A stretch of 64,000 nt of DNA from Papaver somniferum (taxonomy: Eukaryota; Streptophyta; Magnoliopsida; Ranunculales; Papaveraceae), in assembly GCF_003573695.1 (NCBI RefSeq), contig NC_039363.1, forward strand, positions 154,220,406-154,284,405. The letters are read 5' to 3'. Below are positions 47,148-57,916 of this stretch, in pieces. The position numbers and the translations under genes are program-made. Position 1 is the first letter of the stretch; every line of letters begins with the position of its first letter. The notes under the pieces were generated by a model. That model saw only the letters and a program-made list of their open reading frames with translations, was not told the origin of the DNA and did no database searches.

Positions 47148-47452
47148 GACCGCTACACAGATGGTCATATAATTAGAGAGAGAGAGACCTGCTACATAGC
47201 TAGTCATAATTTTTTATTTTTTTAGACCCGCTACACAGCTGGTCATAACCCTAACAATCATAATCTTTTTTTTATTTTTAATTTTTTTAGACCCGCTACA
47301 CAGCTGGTCATAACATGCAAGAAAAAAAAAGACCTGCTACACAGCTGGTCATAATTCTAACAATCATATTTATTGTTATTATTTTTAGGCCCGCTACACA
47401 GTTGGTCATAATATACCTACAAACCTACAATAGACCCGCAAAACAGCCGATC
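47148..47452 (-). repeat. array of seven short stem-loops in element A 3' UTR
   Basis: Units at 47148, 47186, 47225, 47290, 47331, 47388 and 47433 follow GACC-x-GCT-ACAC-AGC-x-GGTC. The outer GACC pairs with GGTC and GCT with AGC around a four-base loop. They are separated by variable AT-rich DNA of 18-45 bp, some containing TAACAATCATA. The spacers vary more than the stem-loops. The array lies between the GAGGACAATG marker and the polypurine tract. Confidence 0.8.
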
Positions 47453-47666
47453 ATAATTTGTAAGGAAATTCCTGAAAAATTAAAGTAAAAAGTTAACCGC
47501 TCCTCCACACTTAAATCTTACATTGTCCTCAATGTAATTGAGTCATCCAACGCAAAAATTAAGATGGGAAATTCATAAGATGCAAAAAGTAAACGAAAAT
47601 GTTAAAAAAATAACAAAAATAAAATAAAAATACCTATTGGAATGTACAAAAAGGATCCCCAAAAAT

Positions 47667-48288
47667 TTACAATCTGAAAATCTGGGGATCAACCCAAAAT
47701 ACAGTATTTACAAACGACAGCTTCACGATTATGTTCTGAAAATGTGAGGACACTGAAACTGTTAGAAATAGAGCATTACTCCCAAACCTAGTTTTTATTA
47801 CACAAGGAAGTGTGTAAAGAACAAAATATGGGGATACTATTGGGACTGGGAAATTGTCAATTGGCTCATGCACGGTATCAGAAATAGGGACGTATTCTGG
47901 GTATTTCGATGCAAAGTAATCCAACAAAATTTTAGAAGCACACAATTCTAACCCTAAATTAGGTAACTTTTGGAAGTCTAGGGGTCTAGAAACAACCTCT
48001 AAGTTGGGTGAATTATCTTGTGAGATAGATTCATCTATGGAATTAGGCAAATCATCTACACAATCATCCACAGGGTCACCTACAAAATCTGCCTGGAACA
48101 TAGAGTCACTACAAGACTGATCATCATCATCATCATATAATTTTTGACACTTTAGAATTATCAATCTTTGTTCCAAACTAAGTGTGTGTATTTGTAATAC
48201 TTCTCATAAATCATTAGAGGCAATTCTTCACTTACCTCATGTGGAGCAGAAATTCCATACCGTTACTTATGGGTAGGTAAACCGACTT
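47667..48288 (-). pseudogene. element A terminal reading frame of unknown function
   Basis: The main open frame is 48176-47667 (169 residues), rich in Asp near its start (YDDDDDQSCSDS), ending VFWVDPQIFRL. Similar coding sense continues upstream in another frame to about 48270 (APHEVSEELPLMIYEK), so one frameshift is likely. The WVDPQ-x-FRL end is also found in element B near 50930-50960. No RT, integrase or protease motif is present. I do not recognise the family; it may be a C-terminal extension of a gag-protease protein. Confidence 0.45.
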
Positions 48289-50219
48289 TGATTTACCGCA
48301 AGTGCACGGTGCCGAAATTGTACACAATAGCAAATGTGGTTCGCTCCCACGAGGAGTGATCTAAATTACTTCTAACTAATACAATCAACTAGCTAATCAA
48401 ACTCAATACTCAGAGATTTGGGGATCGCCAACTAAGATTCCGAAACTAAAATTAAAGATGTAACCAGGTAGTGAAGGTGTTAAGGATTCAGGAATCCGTT
48501 GTAGGCTAGGTTTACTTATGTTATCTTACCAAGATATCGCATTCACTCATGTATAGTGGTAAACCTAACAACTAATACATGGAAGATATGGCATTTAAGA
48601 TTCATTGACAAGAATTCACAAAAAGATATATTTGTTCTCAGCCTAGAGTAGAACTTCTAACCACTAGGTATACATGACATACAAAGTGAGAGAATGCTCA
48701 TAAGAAAATTATTATCAAGTTTCAATGAGTTCTTCTAACAACCTAACAATGGACTATACATGGCATAGAACATGAAAAATTATAATTAGAAAATAAAACA
48801 TTGATAGAGAGACAAAACTTTAGCATTAAGTTCAAATGGTAGAAACCCTTGTTCAAATGGTAGAAACCCTTGTTCGAAAACACAAGCAAATAAACCTACG
48901 AGTTCATCCTTTCACCCAAACAATGGTTTAGCAAATCATGGATTTCTTAAAATCCATAGAAATTGATGAAGTAAACAATAAGATCATCGAATCGAAAAAC
49001 AATTAGAAATGCTCAAACCCTATTTTTCTTCCCCGTATACGGCCCTCTCATTCCAATCCATCTCGCTGGCTATTTCTAGATGCCAGAAAGACTCGTACTT
49101 GGACCATTCCAGCAAACTCCAAAGGCCCCAATCCACTAACAGAACTGAATTTCAAATTCACAAGCCAACTCCTTGGCCTGAACCCAGCGCCATATATCAC
49201 AGATTTGGTGATCTGAAATCCCTAGACACCACTCAATCCGAGCAACTATTACTCCCTCATTGAACCACAGCAAAACCTAATTCAACATCATCTTCTTTGC
49301 TCCCCCATCGGCTCCCCAGTTTTGCTGCCAATCACTCACATCAACACCGACTGCAAATCGTTCCATACAAACCTTCTCCATCTGTTGCCATTACTGATTA
49401 AAACCAGTTGAAGAATGAACCCATTTTCTTCCTCCGAATTCAGTTCATCCCAAGCCCCTAACTCTATCGCTGCTGTCTCAGTTCAATTCCATCTCCAGCT
49501 GTAAGATAAAACCACCACTGTAATTATCATTGAACCCCAATTCCATCTGTCGTTGCTGTAAAACCAAATCAAGTGTGAACCCAACCTTGTTCAAATACAA
49601 AATCCCTAAATTACATCTCCATTTACATCTCAAGAACTGCTCCAACAGCCACCATTAGTTTGAGAGAACAAAACTCGTCCTTCATTCGATCTCTACCAGC
49701 TGCAACTGGATTCAAAATTCTTCTTAATCTCAATCTTCCTTATCAATTCGAAGAACATCAGATCAGCACCATAATCACTATCTCCATCTACAGAAACCCT
49801 TCGAACATCAGCTGCTTGGATGGTGACGATTATTCATTTAAGATGATGCTCTCAAATCCCTTTCTCTGTTAAGAACTCCACCAGCTTGATTGAGAAATGA
49901 GAATGTCTTCTTCTCGTTTTGGTACGGACAAGATGTGGTGGAAATGGTGCCACGTCGTCCATTTATCCTTCTCACCCTCTAATCCCCTAACGTTCTTGAA
50001 ATGAAGACTACCTAGCCCATTACTGACTTGTCCGAGAGCTACCTTCAATGGCACGACCTATTGTAAGCAAAAAACGCTGACTACCATGAGTTGAGCCCTG
50101 ACTTCGTTGTGCTGTGAGCCAATGCTGGTGATGTTAATCGCACGCGCCACTTTAGCTAAATATAGAGACCTAGCTAGTATAAATGTGGGTATAAAAATGT
50201 CGCACTTACGTGCTTATCA
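48289..50219 (-). repeat. LTR B (3' LTR, about 1931 bp)
   Basis: The + strand ends CGTGCTTATCA at 50219, next to the polypurine tract. The left end TGATTTACCGCAAGTGCACGG is inferred from TGAT/ATCA symmetry and from where element A coding sense ends. A 24-bp direct duplication (TTCAAATGGTAGAAACCCTTG twice, 48832-48876) and a C-rich central part (49000-49700) are notable. Frames within it are not genes. Confidence 0.65.
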
Positions 50220-50271
50220 AACTCCCTGACACTTATATTTTGCTAGTCCCGAGCAAAACAGTAAAAATTAT

Positions 50272-50535
50272 ATCCGCTATACAGGTGGATATGGAGAGAC
50301 GTCTGCTAAACAGCTAGACGGAACCACTAAACAGTGATTGAGAAATGTCTGCTAAACAGCTAGACGAATCCACTAAACAGTGGAAGAGAAACGTCTGTTA
50401 AACAGCAAGACGAATCCACTAAACATTGGAAGAGAAATGTTTGTTAAACAGCAAGACGAATAATCAAAAAGACCCGCTCAACAGCTGGTCATGTCATGCA
50501 AAAGAAAAATTTTAAAACCCGCTCAACAGCTGGTC
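50272..50535 (-). repeat. array of ten short stem-loops in element B 3' UTR
   Basis: Three arm types alternate on a common loop. ATCC...GGAT at 50272. CGTCT-GCT-AAAC-AGC-AGACG at 50300, 50346, 50392 and 50437. CCACT-AAAC-AGTGG at 50324, 50370 and 50416. GACC-x-GCT-CAAC-AGC-x-GGTC at 50471 and 50516. The first two types alternate with a 46-bp period. Changes within arms are often matched by pairing or wobble-compatible changes opposite. Confidence 0.8.
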
Positions 50536-51172
50536 ATATCATGCAAAAAAAATAAAAATTGTTTTTTATTTTTATTTTATTTTACTAAAAGACTGCCTCC
50601 AGGGGCTATTATTAATAAAAATCAAATATTGTTTTTTTTTAAGTTCATAACAAAATGCCTACCACAAATCTATATATACTTAATAACCACTCCCCCATAT
50701 TTGAATCTTACATTGTCCTCAATGTAAGTTGAGTCATTCAAAGTAAAATTCAAGGTGAAAAATTCCTAATATGCATTAGGCAAATAGAAGAATAAAAGAT
50801 AGCGTAAAGGGAACAAATCTGATGGGTTGACTCCCACGAAGCGAATGATATTTGTTCCCTGCTTGCGAATAGCAAGTAATCTCAAACCAAGTGAAGAATG
50901 ATGCATAACAGCAACCTACCAGCATATATGTAAAGCCTGAAAAGTTGGGGATCAACCCAATAAACAAGTTCAGCTGCAACTATGAACCTGCAACAATAAC
51001 CATGAGTACCCATAGAAGTAACCAAACTGAATTATATCCTACTCGTAACATAATCCGGACATGCCCAGTCATGTGTGGTGATACGAAGTAAATCAAACTC
51101 ACGGATAATAAGTACACCTTGTTCAAACAATTCAACATATGTTGTATACCCTAAATCCAGTTCTAAATCTAC

Positions 51173-52162
51173 TTAACTGATATTGCTAGACACATTATGT
51201 TCACTAGGAATAAGAGGCATCAGCATGAGGTCATTAGAGTTGATGGAAGAAGCTAAACAAACATATTTCAATTCCAACTTGTTTATGTGAATGACCTGAC
51301 CAGTATGCATATGCTCAACACTCATGTAAGTACTCTGAAAACTAGTAGATAGATCATGGAAAGAGAGATTCAACGCAGCAATTTCGTGAAAAAGATGATT
51401 GTCAGAATCGGCAGAATAAGATAAGAAAATATCTGAAAATTCAGATTTAGTGCACTCCTTACAATCTGCAAAGTTTTCAGACATGTTTTCGAGATTCCCG
51501 TTGTAACAGTAAGCAGAATCATTCACACTATCAATCATGCATACATGTTCACAAGTTTTAGAAACCAAAGATGAATTTGAAAAGTGAAAAACATTTATCT
51601 CCATTTTCATATTTCCAAAAGTAAGCTCCATGATTCCATTCCGACAATTGATAACCGCATTTGAGGTAGCCAAGAAAGGTCTACCTAAAATGGCGGGAAT
51701 CTGCCCACTAGGATTAGAGACGGGCTGAGTATCCAAAACAATAAAGTCAACGGGATAAATAAAACTTTCAACCTGTATAAGAACATCCTCTACCACTCCT
51801 CTAGGAATTTTTGTGGACCTATCAGCCAATTTGAGGGTAACATTAGTGGGTTTTAATTTACCAAGTTCTAATTGCACATACACAGAATATGGAAAGAGAT
51901 TCACATTGGCCCCTAAATCTAACAATGCATGTTCAATCATATGTTCTCCAATAGTGCAGGCAATCGTAGGAAAACCTGGGTCTTTAAACTTGGGTGGAGT
52001 TTTCTGTGTAATAATCGAGCTTACCTGTTCAGTAAAGAAAGCATTCTTATGTACATTCAATTTTCGTTTCACAGTGCATATATCTCTTAGAAACTTGGCA
52101 TAAGAAGGAATTTGTTTAATGACATCTAAGAGAGGAATGTTAACATTAACCTGTTTAAACAC
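51173..52162 (-). CDS. element B aspartic protease domain and C-terminal region
   Basis: A 329-residue open frame. It begins with KFLRDICTVKRKLNVHK, the linker seen in E1, then a retropepsin-like domain: ALLDLGANVNLFPYSVYV (catalytic Asp in DLGA), LADRSTKIPRG and IPAILGRPFLAT near residues 85-180. The rest is Ser/Asn-rich and acidic. It is the downstream part of a gag-protease polyprotein, separated from gag by a one-base shift near 52165-52175. It would cleave the element's own gag. Better preserved than the E1 protease. Confidence 0.85.
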   Translation of the reverse strand: MFKQVNVNIPLLDVIKQIPSYAKFLRDICTVKRKLNVHKNAFFTEQVSSIITQKTPPKFKDPGFPTIACTIGEHMIEHALLDLGANVNLFPYSVYVQLELGKLKPTNVTLKLADRSTKIPRGVVEDVLIQVESFIYPVDFIVLDTQPVSNPSGQIPAILGRPFLATSNAVINCRNGIMELTFGNMKMEINVFHFSNSSLVSKTCEHVCMIDSVNDSAYCYNGNLENMSENFADCKECTKSEFSDIFLSYSADSDNHLFHEIAALNLSFHDLSTSFQSTYMSVEHMHTGQVIHINKLELKYVCLASSINSNDLMLMPLIPSEHNVSSNIS

Positions 52163-52164
52163 TT

Positions 52165-53433
52165 CTAAGATGTCATAGGGCTAGCTCCTTTCTTACGAGG
52201 TAGTAATGCTTGAGGAAAAGGAGCACGAGGAACATAAGGGATTTCATATTTACCTTTACGGGTTTCAATGGTTTGTTTTTGTGTTGAAGGAGTGACATGT
52301 GTAATGTTAGGCAGGTTCCTATCTTGATCTCTCTCATTGGAACCACTGACATAGTTATCTATGACCCGTACACTTCTTAGGGTAGAGAAGGCATAGTCAT
52401 GATGAGTCGTCTTAGCACCAGATGTGCTTTCCTCAAAAGAACCTTTATGGTGATGTTGTATTTTACTCGGGAACTGACCCTTATCTTGTTCATTCAGTTG
52501 GATGGCAAGATGATTTAGTTGTTGTTGTAAGCTCTCCTTAGATCTTTGAGTATCCTGCATAAACAAACTCATACTTTCTTCCAAACTAGAAATTCTTTGG
52601 TTAGTACAATCACTAGGAATAGAAGATGTACGTGTAACAAACTCAACAGGCTTAATATTAACATTTCTTTCTAATGACTCAAGTCTTTGTGTCAAAACAG
52701 AAAACTTGGCCTCAGAGTTGAACTCATTGTCAACTCTGTAAACCCCTTTGTTACAAATCATTATGGGTTCTCTATCCTCCCACTCTTGGGATTTTTCGGC
52801 TACTTCATGCAAAAACTTATAACCTTCTTCGGTAGTCTTATCTGGGAAATTACCACCACAAAGTGATTCTATCGTAGTCAGTGTTTTGAAATATAATCCC
52901 TCATACAAAATCAATGTGATCCTAGGAGTATAAAATCCATGGTGCGTACATTTTAGCAAGATATCATCGAACCTCTCTAAATAATCATAAAGAGATTCTC
53001 CTTCTTGTTGCGAAAAACTATACAATTTTTTACGAATGGCAGTAGTTATATGCCTAGGAAAGAATTTATACAATAATAGATTAATCATGCCATCCCAAGT
53101 ACTAATTTATGAAGGAGCTAGTCCATTTAACCATGATTTTGCCTTATCCTTTAAGGAAAAAGGAAACAACCTAAGTCTAAGATAATCATCAGCTAAGTCC
53201 TTAAATTTCATCGTACCACACAATTCTTCAAAATCTCTAATATGGTAGTAAAGATTTTCATTCTCATTAACATAGAATTTAGGAAGTGCTTGAATGATGC
53301 TTGATCTAATCTCATAGGTTTTTCTGGTGGTAGGCAAAACAATACAAGAGAGTTGAGAGACTCTAGTTGGGTACATATAGTCTCTCAAAATTTTAACCGG
53401 AGGGTTCGTACCCTCATCATCTGTTCTCGTCAT
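52165..53433 (-). pseudogene. element B gag
   Basis: One frame runs from MTRTDDEGTNPPVK (53433) to 52165 with a single in-frame TAA at 53107-53109, at a place where Ser or Gly is expected between LAPS and STWD. The core has YYHIRDFEELC, LRLRLFPFSLKDKAKSWL, FFPRHITTAIRKKL and FSQQEGESLYDYLERFDD, the same order as E1 gag. The C-terminal part is Gln- and Lys-rich and ends KKGASP before the protease linker. One stop and one frameshift suggest modest age. Confidence 0.88.
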
Positions 53434-53480
53434 GTATAAAGGGTTACTTTAACAAGACGAATAATTGTTTTCTATCCCAA

Positions 53481-54039
53481 CTACTTGGTAGATCTTGCAT
53501 ATGCTGTCAAAATGCATAATTCGGTCTAAACTCACCTTGCAAAGCTTCGCAAAAGACTTACTTTTCTGCCTGTTTTGGAGAGAATCCAACTGCGCTCTTC
53601 AAACTAAGGTACCTAGAGATAATCAAACAAGCTACTCAAAAGGAAATAAAAGAGGGTTGATTTTTTTATATGCTTATAATATACACAATAAATCCATGTT
53701 TGTCTTCTGTGCATGTGATGATTGCCTGATTATCTAGTTTTTATTTTTTAACATAATTCTATCCTTGTGTGCGCTTAATTAATTAGTTTTCTCTATGATA
53801 TGCTTAATTAATTAGTTTTGAATGTTATTTGTAAAAAAAATCGTAACACCTGTACCAATATGAGTATGATATTATTATTAACGATTGACCAAGTATTGTC
53901 GATCATTTTACGGGTTATGATCATCGCTTCTTTTTCCTCTAGAGCCATCAAAAAATTTGGTATCTAAAATTTAATTTCGACCATTAAATATGGTACTGGA
54001 ACTAGTCATACTAATGTCCATTATTCTTTTCTTTTGTAG
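53481..54039. other. AT-rich DNA right of element B
   Basis: No gene is supported. A short direct repeat (CTTAATTAATTAGTTTT twice, 53766-53820) is present. TTTCTTTTGTAG just before 54040 looks like a splice acceptor, and TGGTATCTAAAATTT near 53960 resembles a PBS, but neither can be confirmed. Confidence 0.4.
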
Positions 54040-54282
54040 ATGGACCCAATTCGACTTGAATTTGAGCTTTTGGACTCAGCTGGACTTGAGTACCATCGTT
54101 GGGCAGCTGTGGAGACTACTTTCGTGGCGAAAGACTACACCGCCACCATCAAGCCTTCAACCGCTGCAAATTTTGTTCCAGCGACTGAAAAAGAAAAGGC
54201 CAATGCGCTCATGTTTCTCAAGAGGCATATTGACCCTAACTTACGATGGGGCTACCACCATTTGAAAACACCAAAGTGTTGA
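54040..54282 (+). pseudogene. copia gag N terminus, truncated by LTR insertion
   Basis: Eighty codons: MDPIRLEFELLDSAG, YHRWAAVETTFVAKD, ANALMFLKRHIDPNL and WGYHHLKTP, matching the N terminus of UBN2-type gag (W of the LSW motif, FLRRHL-like block). The frame ends in the first bases of the LTR at 54277. The continuation is near 60310. Confidence 0.75.
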
Positions 54283-54759
54283 TGGTGGTTTTTAGCTCAG
54301 GGTCAAAATTGTAAAACCTTGTATTTTAATACGTTGATGTCCTGCAAAGACGAAATCCGTTTGAAAAGTGACGAGTGCAAACACCCTCCCCAGCAATTCA
54401 ATATATATATATGAAATTCACCCAGAATGGTGCGCGTACTAGCAATCCCAGGTATTCTGTGGATTCTATTTTGCCAGCATTACCAACTAATGCATGACTT
54501 GCCTAGTATTTGTATATGCTATGTTCTCAGACGAACTCTCATTATTGACATGACATGACGATGAAGTGTTCACTCTTAGCAGAGTAGCATGAATCTCCCG
54601 AAGTGCTAGTATTGAGATCTGCACAAAAATACTCATACAAGCTACATCGCTCTCTGACAAAGAGATCAACGCGTTCACACACTTTCTTAATTAAAGTTAG
54701 CGTGATCGAACACATATTCCTTAAAGAAAATCTAGACTGTTAATATCAGTTTCAAAATA

Positions 54760-55870
54760 ATCACTGCCACACGATTTGGTCGCACGATTTAACAAGCCTA
54801 GACTACTCTTAGCAGAACTAGGCAATCACTATAGTGACCACTGACGGACCCAGTAGTGCCCTAATCGATCGAATAGTCTTCTGCTCGTTCACGAACACTT
54901 CAAACGCCGACCCAAACATGGGTGTTCATGCCGTTTAAAAAGAAGGCTCAAACGAGTTAGACCGACCATGACGGTCTTAAAATCATCACATCCGTCCAAC
55001 TTGGCCAGCCAAGTTGGACGCCTTAGATCGAGCTTTAGGCAAGCGCCGGCGTGATCACCAGCGGGCCCACTAATATTCTAGTCAATCGATCCCTATGAAG
55101 CTCATTCACAAGTGCTTCAAACGCCGGCCCAAACATGGGCGTTCACGCTGCATAAAAGTAGTTCAAACGAGCTGAGACTGATAAAAAGAGTCTCAAGAAC
55201 GTATCGCGTCCGTCCAACTTAGCCGGCCTAGTTGGACGGCTTGGATCGCATATTGAGCGATCAAAGAGGTGCCAACGTGTTCACCATTGGCCCAACTCCT
55301 CCCTTGATCGATCGATCTATCCACGGCAAAACCAGAGCATATCAAAACGTTTTCCCGAAGTAGCGTGAACGGGCTGTTATAAGAAACCCTAAAATTACTT
55401 TGCGAGCAACATATTACTGCCACAAATCGATCATAACCATCCACCTTCGCCAGCCGAATTGAGTGGATTAGATTTAATTTTAGGTGACCCAGGAGATGTC
55501 AGCATGATCACTGGCAACCCACCTTTGTACATAGTCGATCAACCTACTCAAACCCGCACGCAGCGCCTCGAATCGCTCGCTCAAAGGGAGTTGGCCGATC
55601 GGCCTCTAAACCCTAAAAATTGCGTCAACGACATTGAACAACTGCCGCAAAGCGATCACGATCATTCAACTTCGCCATCCTAGTTGGACGATGTAGATCT
55701 ATTTTCATAAAACTAACAAAGTAGCATAATGACCATCGGCCATCACTCCTCCACAGGGAGTGATCGACCAGGTGGTAGTTCGCCCAGAGGGCGCTCGAAC
55801 GATCACCCAAAAGAGGTCGATCGCGCTACCCTTTTAAGACACTTAATCCGTGACTGATTCGATCGAGCTC
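54760..55870. repeat. 220-bp tandem array with a palindrome in each unit
   Basis: Palindromes are centred near 55006, 55224, 55454 and 55677 (spacings 218, 230, 223). The first has perfect 13-bp arms, CGTCCAACTTGGC and GCCAAGTTGGACG, around CA. The second (55210-55239) has 15-bp arms with two mismatches. The other two are decayed. Each unit also carries CTTCAAACGCC-GCCCAAAC and ATCGATCGA stretches. Similar wording starts near 54760, giving about five units. Base composition is clearly more GC-rich than the surroundings. Confidence 0.75.
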
Positions 55871-56310
55871 AAAAACTGCGATGCTTCTAACACATCAATT
55901 ATTTTCAGCTGCATTCGAAAGCGATGCTTTACATACACCGATTATAAGCTATGCTTTATAAATATCAGTTTTACAAATATTTTATTATTTGACCTAAAAG
56001 TACTACGTGCTGATTAGCGGCAAGTCACATGACTTGATCCATTCACTCGAGACATCAAACATGTCACAAACTGGGGGATGCTCACTAGGGTATTGGTCTG
56101 GCGGTTTACAGCGTGCGGCGTGCAACGCGCCCATTACGAGAGAATGTCAGGAAAGACAGACAGTTAACAGTTTTGAGAGTAGTGTGTGAACGTGTGATCA
56201 GTTTTCCCTCATAACGGAAACATGATGATCACCATTTTCCGCACAAACCCACCTCTCCACTAATTAACTTCCTCCACATCTTAAGGGATCAGAGTGCGCT
56301 CAATGACTTG

Positions 56311-56320
56311 TATAAATAGG
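56311..56320 (+). promoter_or_regulatory. TATA box in the solo LTR
   Basis: TATAAATAGG lies downstream of the tandem array and upstream of a C/A-rich, leader-like stretch, which supports an LTR in + orientation. Confidence 0.5.
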
Positions 56321-56539
56321 TTTTCAATCTATTTTGAGAAAAAGAACATAAGTGTTATCAACACAAGTAGCCAAAAACCATTTTCTGATACGCAAGTCAT
56401 AAACAGCTACACCTTCATAATTCAACACTCTGATCTCAAACACCTTCTCCGCTTCCCTCCCTAAAATCAACCCTTCTCCTTCACCTTGTGACTGAATTGA
56501 ATCTGGAACGTCCATTTCTTGGTTTAGACCAAAGTCTTA

Positions 56540-56898
56540 TGTCATGTACCTGAGTACAATGACAAGGTTGGGTAGATAATGTGAGGATAAACCTCTCTCA
56601 ATCCAGAAGGATCAACCCTACTGGTTCCAAAGAACACAACCTAAATCGTTAAACGACCTTTTTGATTATCAATTTATTGAGATTTTCATTAAAGACTCTC
56701 ACTCTTTATAGCTAGGTTTCCCTAACCAGATCTAACGATCACTAAGCTACACATATGGTTACATCCCAACCATCCATTACAACTATCAATAACTAATAAT
56801 CATTTTTAATTAACTACTAACAACAATTAATATTAAAGATTAACTACCACCCTGATTATGATAAGGGCCACTCTCCTCTCTTGTGCAGGTACATGACA
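56540..56898 (-). repeat. 3' LTR of the 3.65-kb element (left)
   Basis: 359 bp, the same length as the right copy, with only scattered differences by eye. A further 23-bp piece of the LTR end (CTCCTCTCTTGTGCAGGTAC...) is repeated at 56955-56977 inside the element. Confidence 0.93.
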
Positions 56899-56914
56899 TT
56901 CCCTACTCCTTGAA
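56899..56914 (-). other. polypurine tract of the 3.65-kb element
   Basis: The - strand reads TTCAAGGAGTAGGGAA, ending at the LTR start. Just upstream GAGGACAAGGATG resembles the end-of-pol wording of plant Ty3/gypsy elements, hinting at a Ty3/gypsy origin. Confidence 0.8.
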
Positions 56915-57274
56915 AACATCCTTGTCCTCAAGGATGTGAACAGAGTTGTCGGAATCTCCTCTCTTGTGCAGGTACATGTTGGTAAGCATCCGAGGATTCA
57001 GCTTCCAAAATAACGAGTGAAGGAGATAACAGTCGCGAGAACATGCCTATTGTCTGCAAAACACACAGCAAAGGAAATGGACAGAAGGTAGGATTTCTTT
57101 CTGTAAAGTCTACACATTGACCTGAACCTGGTTGTGCTGAGTTGTCCATGGTAAACTGCAGGCCCATATTTGTCAACACCACCTGCTGGATAAGTACTCA
57201 TACCAACATCCTTCTCGCTTGTAGAACAGATAATGCAAGCTTGCTGCATCATTTCATTAACCAGCTGACCAGCG

Positions 57275-57916
57275 TCACACCTTGGCGATATCGATTGTGT
57301 GGGAAGGAAATTGTGTAAGAACCATATATAAATACTCAACATTGAAATTCTGATTTCTTGTTTTGCAATTCTCCCCCACATAATATGCAATGCTTTCACT
57401 AATCAAATATCCCCTATAGACCGCAGATGTCAGCAATATCAGCAGGCTATGAGCATCAGTACAAACAAGCAAGATAACTCTCATAGCAAAATCTACATCA
57501 ACCCAAGTAATGTTCCTCACAGTCCAGAAATCAATTGAACGCAAATGTGATTCCCACTTGAATAAATCCACCAACATCCACACACATCGAAATTGAAACA
57601 CCATGCACAGGACCTGAGTTTGCATGCTCCATAGAAAATATCTGGTCCAAGTATATTCTGCCTGTGCTTGAGATACAAAACCCCACAAGTAATTGAAATC
57701 AGGAAGAACGTAGCCAGAGGAATTAAAAGAGTACACCCCCACCACATGGTGGTAACCAGAAATCCAACAAGGAACACATGCAGTTATTATCAAAGAAATC
57801 CAATGGGACTGCAAAATTTTCTGCATGAACTTTTCGCTAACAGAAATACTCCCATAGACTTTCATAGATATGGGCCACCACCTCTTGTGCTCATGTTCAC
57901 TTGCACGAACCACCAA
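57275..57916 (-). CDS. hypothetical frame 3 of the 3.65-kb element (213 residues)
   Basis: An open frame rich in Trp, Tyr, Phe, Val and Ile with several hydrophobic stretches that could span membranes (for example HWISLIITACVPCWISGY near residue 40). It overlaps the preceding frame in a different register, so it may be a decayed continuation. No family recognised, and chance openness cannot be excluded. Confidence 0.3.
   Translation of the reverse strand: MVVRASEHEHKRWWPISMKVYGSISVSEKFMQKILQSHWISLIITACVPCWISGYHHVVGVYSFNSSGYVLPDFNYLWGFVSQAQAEYTWTRYFLWSMQTQVLCMVFQFRCVWMLVDLFKWESHLRSIDFWTVRNITWVDVDFAMRVILLVCTDAHSLLILLTSAVYRGYLISESIAYYVGENCKTRNQNFNVEYLYMVLTQFPSHTIDIAKV

Larger units (their letters stand above)
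45339..48288 (-). mobile_element. element A: non-autonomous Athila-like element, 3' part
   Basis: On the - strand: a coding stretch (48288-47667), the GAGGACAATGTAAGATTTAAGTGTGG marker (about 47508-47533), a stem-loop array, a polypurine tract (about 47099-47111) and the 3' LTR (47098-45339). Upstream sequence is replaced at 48289 by element B. LTR wording around 46970-47010 (CAATAAACATTTTGGAAAAA on the - strand, GCACCCGGAGGA) is shared with E1, so it is the same broad family. No RT or integrase is visible on this side of B. Confidence 0.75.
48289..53480 (-). mobile_element. element B: non-autonomous Athila-like element encoding gag and protease
   Basis: On the - strand: gag and protease (53433-51173), a decayed terminal frame, the GAGGACAATG marker (about 50705-50722), a stem-loop array (50535-50272), a polypurine tract (50220-50232) and the 3' LTR (50219-48289). 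RT and integrase are absent; protease is followed directly by the terminal region. No 5' LTR is found to the right, so the element is truncated near 53480. It sits inside element A. Confidence 0.78.

Noticed and set aside
47148..47452. Possible CRISPR-like array of regular palindromic units
   Set aside because: Plant nuclear context, variable spacers that are AT filler, position within a retrotransposon 3' UTR and no cas genes.
49009..49263. 84-codon + strand frame
   Set aside because: Lies in the C-rich part of LTR B; composition, not coding, keeps it open.
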